64,000 nt of DNA from Megaustenia siamemsis. Its lineage: Eukaryota > Mollusca > Gastropoda > Stylommatophora > Ariophantidae. Location: positions 18,202,011-18,266,010 of the forward strand of contig JAVIAB010000047.1 of NCBI GenBank assembly GCA_032433765.1. The letters are read 5' to 3'. This document shows, one piece after another, positions 20,801 through 33,200 of this stretch. A program made the position numbers and the translations under genes. Position 1 is the first letter of the stretch. Every line of letters starts with the position of its first letter. The notes beneath the pieces were generated by a model. The model made no database searches. It was not told the origin of the DNA and worked only from the letters and a program-made list of their open reading frames with translations.

Positions 20801-23800
20801 CATGTTCGTAAAACATTCCAACAAGTATGGTTATGGTTATGGATGACCCGGTATCACTGCAAACGTATTAAAATCCATAATTGCTCAACCGCCCATGTCA
20901 GTGGAATCATGCAAATTAATATCTCATCTCCCAAGCACAGAAATGTAGCTGCAGCTTCCATCATAGCAGTTTCAGCATACGCCAAAAGATATAAGGCGAA
21001 ACCGCACAGAATGTGAACACAGCCATCTGTTCTATGTCATACAATATCATCATTCATCGTAAACAATTGGAATATTGAAACACGATCAAAACAGATGAAA
21101 TGCACAGTTCACGGTGTGCACAGAGCACTTACTACTCAGTAGCTCCGGCAGCAAGCTGGACTTGGAATATGAGGAAACTGCAAGAAGGAACACTTTTCAG
21201 ACACAGCCTTTAATGGTTCCTGCCACCTATCCGCCATATTGGCTGGAAGTGAGACCATACGATAGAGATGTGTTCATTGTGTTGCCGGACTTGTCATTCA
21301 AATTAATAACAACCTTTTCCATGGGAGAATTTGCATGGGAAAATTATGTCCGGTCGTAAAATCTGTGAATCGACAACAGCCCGCTTCTAACACTTTGTAG
21401 AGGGGAAAAGGATTCCATTTTATGCTATGCTGATGACACATCAAACATACATAAATACTTCAACAATCGATCTCAAACTGGAAAGGTTAGATACAATGCG
21501 CTAGTTACCATTGCTCATACAGTTGTAATCATCATCATCAAGTACCGGGCCTGCTGGTGTAGGTGATCATGTCTCTCCACAACTTTCGATCTCGGCAGCT
21601 ATTTATCATTTCTGTTGTTGACCTTCTGCCAAGCCATTATCTTAAGATGTCCTAACATCATCAAGCACTATACATTTTACAAATATGATGATCATCATTT
21701 TCGGGAGGATGTGAACTTCCGGTATGTGGTGGATAGGCGGCAGGAACCATTGAAAGCTATGTCTGGAAAGTGTTCCTTGTTGCAGTTTCCTCATATTCCA
21801 AGTCCGGCTTGTTGCAGGAGCTACTGAGTTAAGTGCTCTGTGCACACTGTGAGCTGTGTGTCTCATCCGTTTTGATCATGTTTCGATATTCAAATTGTTT
21901 CTCGACGAATTATGCTATCGTATGACAGGGAACAGTTGGCTGTGTTCACTTTCTGCGCGGTTTCACCTTATGTCCTTTGACGTATGCTGAGACTGCTACG
22001 ATGGGGACTACAGTTACCTTTCTTTGTTTGGGAGATGAGTTAGCAATTCAGATGATTCCGCTGGCATGGGCAGTTGAGCAATTTTGGATTTTGATTCGTT
22101 TGCAGTGATACCGAGACCTTTCATAACCAATAACTTCAACAATCACTGCTTTTACATGGCTTATGGCTTGAAAAGAAACAAGGAAATACAATATTAGCAT
22201 TGCTTGGTCCATGACTAAGGCTCCAAAATCTCATAGTCTCTACCACAACTATACACATAAACACATCACAATATTCAGACTACAAAAATAAATCCTAACA
22301 CATATATACAAAAGAATATGTAAAACGAACATTAACTCTTTCAGGTCCGATGCCGAGTCCTCGGCGTGATCCGTTTGGACAATACCGATATGTCGGACAT
22401 TTTGGATGTAGCTAAATATTTGTTTCATTTTCACCGAATTTCGTTTTTGTTTCAACCAATACTTGATTTCCGGTCGTGAGAGTTATTTTCCTTGAACTTC
22501 CGGTATGGACCAGCGTGTTTGGATGATTGATTCTTTAAAAATTATTCATTTATATTCATTGTTTATTTTTCTGAAATTTCTATCACAAAATGGCCACGCC
22601 CACTGCTGGCAGTTCTTGCAGTACATCTCGCCTAAAACGATATAGTGCAGAACAAGCGAGATCTATGTTCGAAACATTGTTATTTAGTGAATCAGAAATG
22701 GACTATTCAGATTCAGATGAGAGTTTTTGTGGTGATAGTCATGATAATCGTAGTGGTAAGTCGAGTGGCAAGAAACCAAGACTCGCTAACTCTTGTTTAG
22801 GTTTAGCTGGTCGATGCCTCCAGTCCAGCACTATCAGTGACTCAGAGGAATTTAGTGGCAGTGATTCTGACGATGAAACTGATACTATTCTGTCAGCCAA
22901 AGCTGACAGGACAGATGTGGCTAGGAAGCCTGCTGATGGGTGGCATGAAGCCAGAGATGGCGATACCATAGGAAAATCTAGCTTCCAAAATATAAATTCT
23001 GGATGTAAGTTAGATCTTCCAGAAAATGCTTCACCTTCCAAGTATTTTCTGAGCCTGTTGACTGACACAATTGTTGACAGTCTGATTCAAAATATCAACA
23101 ATTATGCTCAGCAAAAAATGGAATTGAGTACTCCTGCACGCAGGTATTCCAGTTTTGCTAAATGGACACCGCTGGACCGTAATACTTTTTTTCAGTTTCT
23201 GGCAGTCATGATTGCCATGGGAATGAATGCAAAAAATTCTATAAAGGATTACTGGTCCATTCAATCATTTAAAAGTAGTCCTTGGTTTAGGTGCATGTTT
23301 AGTCGGACAAGATTTTTACTCATTTATCAATCTATGCTTCATGCAGCTGGTCCTGATGCGGCTGGAAAATGTAAAATTGAGCCGTTCATCAATTCATTGA
23401 TCGAAAAATTTCAAGAAGCTTTTTATCCGTTTGAAAATATCTGCATTGATGAGATGGTTATAGGCTACAAGGGAAGATTTAAGTACAAGCAGTACAATGC
23501 CAGTAAGCCAAAAAAATATCATATCAAATCATACGGACTTTGCGACTCAATCACCGGATACGTTTTCAACCTCCTGGTATATTTTGGTACGGACACAGCT
23601 TACAGGCCTGAAACAGACCCACATTCTTCACATGCTGTCAAAGTTTTCGACAAGTTACTGGAAAGCATCACAGATCATCATCATTTGTTTGCTGACCGGT
23701 ATTATACTTCCCTGCCACTTGTTCAATTTCTGCGGCAGAAAAATCACAACTACACGGGAACGTTAAATTCAAACAGACGCGGATTTCCAGCAGAAGTCAA

Positions 23801-26800
23801 AAATAAACAAAAATATCAGTGAATGAGGCAAAGTGGTTCATCAATTATGAGGAGCAAGTTATGTGTGTCAGCTGGAGGGATAAAAAATCCAAAAAGCTCT
23901 GCCAATTGGTGACAACACATGGAAGTGTCCCATTTGAGATCAGAAATGAAGGTAGGAGTCAAGTCAGGAAGCCATCACCCATCCATAGCTACAACCACTC
24001 AATGAATGGATGTGACAGAGTAGACCAGATGATCTCATATTATGGGAACCACACAAGGAAGACAGTCAAGTGGTGGAAGAAAATATTTATGTGGATAATT
24101 GAGATCACACAACTCAATGCTCATATTTTATATAACTTGAGCCGCCCTAACACCGAAAAGCCTATGCCTTTTGCAGATTTCAAGGAGCTGCTTATTTATG
24201 ATTTGTGTAGCATAGTAGGAGCAGAGACACCTATTCCTAACAACCTTCTTCAAGTTGCTTTATCCAAGCCGTGGAAAAAATGGAACACGAAGCCGCAGAG
24301 ATATCAGGGTGCCATCCATCTCATTGATTTTGATGGGAAAGACCTGCAGTGTGTTCATTGTTCGGAGCAGCGGAAAGTAAGAAAACGAAGCAGCTATTAT
24401 TGTACAGGTTGTCCGAATAAGCCACATCTGTGCGCTAAAACATGCTTTAGGGAATATCACACACAATAAGTACATATGTGTCAATAAAAATAACAAACTT
24501 GACTTGTAAATAATATTGTTGTGATGTAAACAAATTTGAAAATTTTTTATTCTGGGATAATTTATAAAAATGTGCATAATTTTGTTATTTGTGGACATAA
24601 ATTCATCAAATAAACTGTATTTTCGAGGAATTTGGATTATGTTGTGTAATATTTCAAGACAAATGGATAGCAACACATATCTGGATGGAAATGGGTAAGT
24701 GAAATACAATATTTTAAATTTAAAATTATCTACCTTGAATATTTCTTTTTTTTAAAATATAACTATTCCTTTAAATAATGACATATCAGAAATATATTGC
24801 TATTTTCATTTTCTGTATCCATTTCCCTTTCCAGTGATATATAACACATGCCACATTTATCTTAATTACTGTGTGAAGTAGTCAAATGAAAAAGGTATAT
24901 GGTAAAATTTCTGGAAACAGGAAAAAAAATCGAGTTTTCTGGTCCAAATCTGAAAATTCCTGTTTCCTGTTCTGGTCCTGAAAGAGTTAATACACATCTA
25001 TTGCTATTAGAAATGTACTTACAGTAGAAGATGGGTTTGTAATACCGCTCCATAACATTAGTTATCAAGGGAGTCACTGGTCTGCATATATACACTTGGT
25101 CTGGATCTGTTTTGTGAACGGTAGAGACTATACGTTATTTCATGTTCGCATATGACAACTTTCACGAAAATCTGTTAATATTATTATTTTATTATTATTG
25201 AGGGAGCCGATTTTTGCTGCCTTTGCCACTCTGATCAATGTTCTTCTCAGTATTTCTCTGGATTGGCTTCATTTTCTCCTACCTTTTGTTTCCTACATGA
25301 AGGCTTGCTTTGTTATTCAATTATTTTTTCTTCTCATCACAGGTCCAACATATGTTCAACGTCTTTTCTTGATTACTGATGATACTAGTGGTTGACTGGC
25401 GATTTCTTTAATTTCCTTGTTTGTTTTGAATTTGTTCCACACTATACCACGTATTTTCCTTAGACATTTATTTTCAAAAGCATTCAAATTTGTTTCTATG
25501 TCTTTTGTATAATAAGTTTATTGGTTTATGATTATTATATCAATGTACAATTAATGTTTTAGCCAAATAAGAGACAGAATGTGTTGAGACATATTGCAAC
25601 AACAAACAAACAAAAATGAGAAAAGATATTTTATGATGACCTAACGTTGTTTATTTTAAGATCCATAAGGGGCATGCCTGGAATAACAATTGGAGGTCAT
25701 AATATAAATAATCCAGGTATGCTGAAGATACAGTATTAATTGCTAAGAGTGAAAATGAGTGACAAGAAATATTGGACATTACAGTGAAAGAAAGAAAAAA
25801 AAAGGAGGACTCAGCCTTAATAGCAAAAAGACAGAAGTAATGGTAACAAGAAAGAAAAAGACATCACCTCAGTGCAGAATAAAAAAAGTGGAACAATATT
25901 AAAACAGGTAAATGAATTTAAATATTTGGGAATTTTGTTAACCTCAGACGGAAGATGTACAAAAGAGGTGAGATGGGAATGGCTCAGGCAAAAGCAGCTT
26001 TCCAGAAAATGTGGATGGTACTGTGCAATCCATTTTTGACAATAGAAACAAGAAAAAGAGTTCTTAAATGTTACGTAGAGCCAGTCTTAGCATATGGATG
26101 TGAATCATAGACAATAGGACAACAGACAAGAAAATCACTGGAGTCTGTAGAAATGTGATTTTACAGAAGAATGTTGAGAGTACCATGGAGAACTAAGAAG
26201 AGTAATGAAGAGGTTCTGAGAGAGGTCAAAGCAAAAAGAGAGCTAATTTCCAATATTAGGATGAAACAATCATCATTTTTTGGCCATGTAATGAGAAGAG
26301 AACAGCTGGAATATATTGTAACAACTGGAAAAATTGAGGGACGAAGAGATAGAGGGAAGCAAAGAGAGAAAATACCAGACAGTTTAAGAGAAGGCTTGGC
26401 AGAAGGTCAACAACAGAAATGATAAATAGCTGTTGAGATCGAAAGTTGTGAAGAGACATGATCACTTATGCCAGTAGGCCCGGTACTCGATGATGATGAT
26501 GATGATCATCATCATCATCATCATGTGCCAAACCGGGTTAGGGTTCTTAAACATTATGTTTTTCCACAAATTCAGTGTCCTCATTGCATCGTATATTTAT
26601 GTTTTTCACTGTATGCTATGCCACAATACCCAGCTATCTTGTATCCTCTCTCCATGTTCTCTACGACCTTTCTTGTCCTATATTTTGCCAGTTATAAAAA
26701 TATATTCAAAATTTCCTGTTCTTTATAATGTTCCTGAAAAATGTTGATTGTTTCTTCTGATGGTTATTAGGAGCTCTTATTATTTATTATGTTTTTTGTG

Positions 26801-27214
26801 ATTGCATCTTTAAGAATGTCTTCGTTGATCCTTTTAGCTATCCTGTGAACTCTCCACATTCTTCTGGGAAATCCCGTATCTCAGGCCTCTAATCGCCTTT
26901 TCATTTGTTTATTTGCTGTCCATGATTCACTACCATAGGTTAGATTTGGCTCTTATATCCTACCAAAGTCAAATTGCTGACAAATCATGATTACCAACTG
27001 CTACCAACCATCTGCCAAAACGTCAGAAGTCATACTTATCTCTTAACTATAGGGCCTAAAAGAGAAATATTGTGAAACAAGGAAATTACAATTATAGTAT
27101 CGATGATTGAAGTAATAAACTGAACTTATCCTGAAGCATGAATGGGTACATGTGTTGCAAATTTATAAATGAGGGAAAATGAACCAAAACCCTCTATCGG
27201 TAGTGCTAAGATGC

Positions 27215-27261
<47 letters not shown>

Positions 27262-30200
27262 CACTAGCATTATAGTTATTTTGTTTGTTTATGAAAGTGA
27301 ACTCCCCTTGCAAGCGGTTACCTTTCTCTTCCTCTCCACCAACTGCTCATATCATCAACACTCTGCACTATGTTACTGTAAGGTCATGTTCATTTATAAT
27401 CCTATATTACCATATTGTATTTATTGTTATCATGCTTTAATATGTTATTTAGGACATATAATTGTGTTGGCTTTACCTCAAGTTATGCATGAGCGCACTA
27501 ACCACTGAGATATATAAAGCAGAATTTAAAATAAAATCATCACACACAATTTTGTCTTAACTATCAATATTTACCTGAATGGTTGTAGGCCACAGTTAAG
27601 GTTGATGAATTGTCTCTCCTGTTCTCTAATCCAACAATTCTGTTATTTGTTGTAAACCAGCGAGCAAATCCTGGGGGGAATCCAATTGACTGGATTTCAC
27701 ACTTACAGGTCGCATTTGCCCCAACACGAATAGATTCCCCACGAACTTCATGACCTACAGGACAGTTGGTTTTGTTCACAACAATGCTCGGGACGTCTGA
27801 GACAAAAATCAAAACAACATTCTTGTTATACTATGTTCATCAAGAGAGGAATGTTAGTAATAAGTAAGACTCTTTAACTATAAAGAGTGCTGAAACATGG
27901 ACATTAGACAAGAAAACAGAACAGAAAATTGAAGCCTTTGACATGTGGATTTATAAATGAATAAGTAGTATTAGATGGAAAGAAAAGAAAACAAACAATG
28001 AAGGTTTAAAACAACTAAAAATGAAAAATAAACTACTAAACACAATTAGAACAAGACAAATGAAATTTTTAGGGCATGTTAAAAGACACAACAGCCTAAT
28101 AAATGTAATATTGGAAGGGAAAATACAAGGTAAAAGAGGCAGATGCAGATCAAGACTATAGCTCGTTTCAAATCATCTGCCCAACTTCAAAACGCTATTA
28201 CTCTCTAACCGTTTGTTAAAATCTTTTGAAATTTTCCAAATGTTATTAGAATGCAAAAGACCCTTTAAATGTATATTTAACAAATATCTTGCAGCTGCAG
28301 TTTTCTTAAAGCGGCGATATTTCTTTGATGTTTGTCAAAATTGTAAATTGTGAAGCCCTAAAGAATAGAAATTACCGTAGTTGCTGGTCTATGATTAATT
28401 TTCACTAGGTAAAGGCGTGGCCGTAATGGGGAAATAACTGGATAAAACAAAACACCAGGAGAATTATTGTCTGCTCAGTTCGAGGACGGACGATAATATC
28501 AAGGTATACCTGTATGTCCAATTTTCATAGTTGTGTGGTCCTGAAAAGGACCGTTTGTTGAACTAATTTAAGGTAATATAGGGGCCAACATTGTGGGGGC
28601 TATATACTTTCATTCTGAATCAGACGAGTCTAAAAGATTAATAACTGTTTGGGGTTGAACATTCCACAAACCATCATTTTTCCAATATTCCTCTTCCTGT
28701 TTTAAGACGTGGTCTTCACATTTAGCCCAATAATCTTTGTCTATATTTAATAAAGCGAGATTAGCAAGAGTCTTTACATCGCATATTTTGAATGTTGTAT
28801 TTTCATCTGCCACTTGTCCTTTTAATTTTGCCCAGATTAGTTCTATTGGATTTAAATGAGCATGGTAAGGTGGCAGCCTCAAACTTATATGACCGTGCTC
28901 TTGGATAATCTTATCTATTTGAAAAATCTTTGTCCTCTGTTTTTGCTTTACTAGAGATAGTAATTCAGGTTTTAAGTACATGTTATTAAATTGTATGTGC
29001 TCCTTTGTGAGCCATATCTTAATAGCATCTTTTGTACTGGATGACGTCAGGACTTTATCTTCAAGTGCAACAATGTTGTGGTACGCTGCATTGTCCATTA
29101 TTAGGCAAGATGGTCGATCTAGTGATGGGAGAACAGAATTTTCAATCCAATGTCTAAATATGTGACCATTCATCTCAGAGTGATAATCCCGATTGTCTAT
29201 GGATTTTGAAAGAAAAATGAGCTCTGCATTTTGTATTAGTCCATGTTGTCGACTACCTGCATGAGCAATTATCAAGCGCTGTCCTTTGCTGCTAGGTATT
29301 AATCTCTTAATCTTTCCATCTGATGACTGCCATTCCCTTTGGTTAGTGTGGTGAGCATTGATCCATGTTTCATCCAAGTACACAATATCATAACCTTGCT
29401 TGCGCACCTCTTTTACTTCACGTAAGTACTTGCTTCTCATGACTACTATATGTGGCTTCTCACAGATGATGTTTCGTCCATTGGAATACTTTCTGAATGT
29501 AAAGCCTGCAGCTCTCACATTCCTCCATAATGTAGACTTTGATATTTCAATACTGTTGTTCTTTTTCAGCGATACTTTTAATTTTCTTATTGTAACAGTT
29601 TCATTCATACCCAACATTTTGCGAATTTCACTTCTAATAAGTTCACTGTTGAAATTATCCAACATTTTTTCTCTTCCTTGTGATTTTGTATATTTTGAAC
29701 ATTGACGGTCACGTGCTTGAATCCAGTGATTAAATGACCGTTTAGATAAATCCAAAATCTGTCTTGTCCTATTCTCAGGGTTTTCTAAAGAATGAAATAA
29801 TCTTCCTCGTTTAGCCTCTTTGCAAAAATAGTCATACATTTTTATTGCGATGTTTTGTAAACTGCAGAATTTCATTTTAAGACTCATGATAAATGTTATT
29901 GTTCCACGTCTCCACCTATGAATGAACGGAAATGGAACACACAATGCCTCGTGTTTTCTACAAGTGTCTAATTGTGTCAGAAAGCCCACGTGGAAAGTGT
30001 GCAAAAACGTCAATTGTACCGTGTATGGATTTTTAATCGCTATTTTTAACTTAAAATACTGTAAACATTAAGTTTTGACTACATCAATGGGTCGTTATAA
30101 ATTTATATAAATCAAATAAGCAACAATAATAACCAAATGTTTTTTTTTAATGAAATTAATTCCCTGTTGGGTTCGAATCATTATAACTTTACATGCAAAT

Positions 30201-33200
30201 TTTGAAAAAATTACAAATAGAGATTAAAAAGATATCGATTTTAAAAGTTGGGCAGATGATTTAAAACAAGCTATAACATGGACAAGTAACATCAAAAGAT
30301 GGACAAGTCAACCTATGACAATCTGCACCACCAAGGCAAGAGACAGAGTGGAATGGCACTCCACGGTAGCCAACCTTCGATGCGGAGACGGCACTCGATG
30401 ATCATGATGATGCTGAAATAATACATGGTGTCTCTCTCACTACCAAACTCAGAATATCCTTAAATAATTCTAACAACAATGAAGACACTGCAACAGAATT
30501 TGAACACGGGGACGCTCATTGTGGAGGCAATGAAAAGAAATTGCCTATAGTGTGTGTGGAGTTTAATTGTTGAAACACGGCTGCCTGATGCCCTCTCCGT
30601 TGAAATTCTTTTACTTGGCTGAATGTGCCAACACAATACGGTTGTTAGATGACAATATCTGTTTAGCTCACACAGGTTAGCTGGGACATCTGTGTGGTAT
30701 AGCCTGGAGGAGCGAGTGTTTTGTGATAAAGCTTAAATAATAAACATGAAATTGTATTGGGCAGTTCTCTCTGCCATTAAAAAAAAAAAACCAGAATATT
30801 GCTTGGAGTGTGTGTGGCGTTCAATTGTTGAAACACGGCTGCCTGACGCCCTCTCCGTTGAAATTCTTTCACTTGGCTGAATGTGCCAACACAATACGGT
30901 TGTTAGATGACAATATCTATTGAGCTCACACAGGTTAGCTGGGACATCTGTGTGGTATAGCCTGGAGGAGCGAGTGTTTTGTGATAAAGCTTAAATAATA
31001 AACATGAAATTGTATTGGGCAGTTCTCTCTGCCATTAAAAAAAAAAAAAAAACCAGAATATTGCTTGGAGTGTGTGTGGCGTTTAATTGTTGAAACACGG
31101 CTGCCTGACGCCCTCTCCATTGAAATTCTTTCACTTGGCTGAATGTGCCAACACAATACGGTTGTTAGATGACAATATCTATTGAGCTCACACAGGTTAG
31201 CTGGGACATCTGTGTGGTATAGCCTGGAGGAGCGAGTGTTTTGTGATAAAACTTAAATAATAAACTTAAAATTGTATTGGGCAGTTCTCTCTACCATAAA
31301 AAAAACCAGAATGTAAACATTCATTGAATGAAACACTATTAGTTGACCTTTAAATATGTTCTACCTCATTAACATATATAATAACAAATAGAACTACTCT
31401 AATTGTTGTTTGTGTCAAGGAGAGGATTGTAACATTTTCGTAACATTTTCCCTTAAACAAAGTTGAGCTAAATACGTAAGGTCACCTTTGTCTACGTCCC
31501 AGGACATGCAGAAGTACAGGGAAATGAAAGAGTGGACAGGTTGGCTATTGTTGAGGACTCTCTCTGCATTTAACAGCTCACTGTGTGTCTCTACTTTGTT
31601 TACCCTGTATTATCTTTTCAAAATTAACTTCTCCAGGAAAATGAAGGTTTAAAACTGTGACCAGAAACAGGGATTCTAGTATTTCTTGACAGTATCACGA
31701 CAAGGGTTCTTAAATTTGTATGGAATTAAAAATACCCAACACAACAACACTTTTATGAACCATCAATGATCATTTTAAAAAAATAAAAAGCGATTGAGCC
31801 AGCGTGTATATAAAAAAAAGTAAATGTATTACTTTAAATGTCTATCGCAGCAAAAAAAAAATAAATAAACAAATAAGAGAATACAGCTAAAGAAAAGAAA
31901 AAACAGCATTTCTCGGGGCGCTGCAACATCCATAGTCAACTATGAATGACGGAGGCTTCTACATCGCAGCCAAAAAATAAAAGTAAAGCAACTCAATATA
32001 TGATATTTATATTCACAATTGTCTTGGCTCTTTCGGCAAAAGAAAAAAAAAACTATTGCTCTTCCTCGCTTACATTGTACTGCTAGATCTGTACTACAAA
32101 CCATTAAAAATGTTGTTTTTGTTTAAACTTCATAACTGACACAGATGCCAGGGAAAATATTTAAATTTCATAACCGACACAAATGTCAGGGAAAATATTT
32201 AAATGTCATAACTGACTAAAATGCCAGGAAAAATATTTAAACGTCATAACTGACACAAATGCCAGGGAAACTGTTCAATAATATTTTTTAAATTATTAAA
32301 TGGGAAAGTATGCACAATGAAAAATATTATTACAGGAAATGGAATGGAATTTTAACCAGAGCTCGCATTCGAGTTGCGATGATCTAGCAGTATTGGACTA
32401 CACAATGACTCATATAATATGATCCCGCCACTGATGACTTTCTCCTTGAATGGACAATGGACAGTTATTACTTTTTCAGGTGATGTGAAACTATCTGAAA
32501 TATACAGAGAAATAAAGGTTCAGTTTAGAGACAGTTGTCGGAGTCAGGGGATAGTGTACGGTTGGTTAGATGATAGATTTAAAAACGAAGGACAAAATAT
32601 CAGGGAGGACAAAACATCAGTGATGACACACAGACCAGTTAATGTGGCAAATAAGAATTTGAAGCAGCAGAACAAATTATAAATGAAATTGTTGTTCAAT
32701 CCAGCATGTCCCACGTCACTGTGTATTTAATAACTAGTAATGGCCTCAAGTACTGCAGATGGGTCCCACAGCACTGTGTACATAATTGCTCATAATGGCC
32801 TCAAGTACTGCAGATGGGTCCCACAGTATGGTGTACATAATTTCTCGTAATGGCTTGGGTATTACAGATGGGCTCCACAGCAGCTATTTGATAATCAACA
32901 AGACAATTGGGATTATGTAAATTTTGTTAAAGCTCACATCTATAAGGGAAGTAAGGGGAAATATGTTCAAAAATAAGATACAAGCAATGTATGTAGGTTT
33001 ATTGTAAAAATGTTGCTAATAAAATCCATGTTACTTAATCCCTATTCCTTGTATGTTTATGGTCAAGGTATAGGCTTGTTTAGTCTTTATATTTCATTTT
33101 CTACCTCATAGAATCAGTCTTGTTTAATGTCTAGTGGAGTTATTTATTTATTTATTTTTACATTTTTGATCATGTTTAATTTTATAAGAGATCACTTTAG

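Noticed and set aside
20792..21016. Small ORFs in repeat F (also 21114-21359 and 21615-21827)
   Set aside because: The four copies of repeat F do not conserve any reading frame.
22249..22455. Small minus-strand ORF across the piggyBac left end
   Set aside because: It crosses the transposon boundary and has no motif.
24862..25095. 77-codon ORF as an independent gene
   Set aside because: Its first part is Ig exon 6; the remainder is intron plus the piggyBac end. It is kept only as a read-through hypothesis.
32419..32682. 87-codon ORF as a gene
   Set aside because: No recognisable motif, no conservation within the window, and it is intronic.
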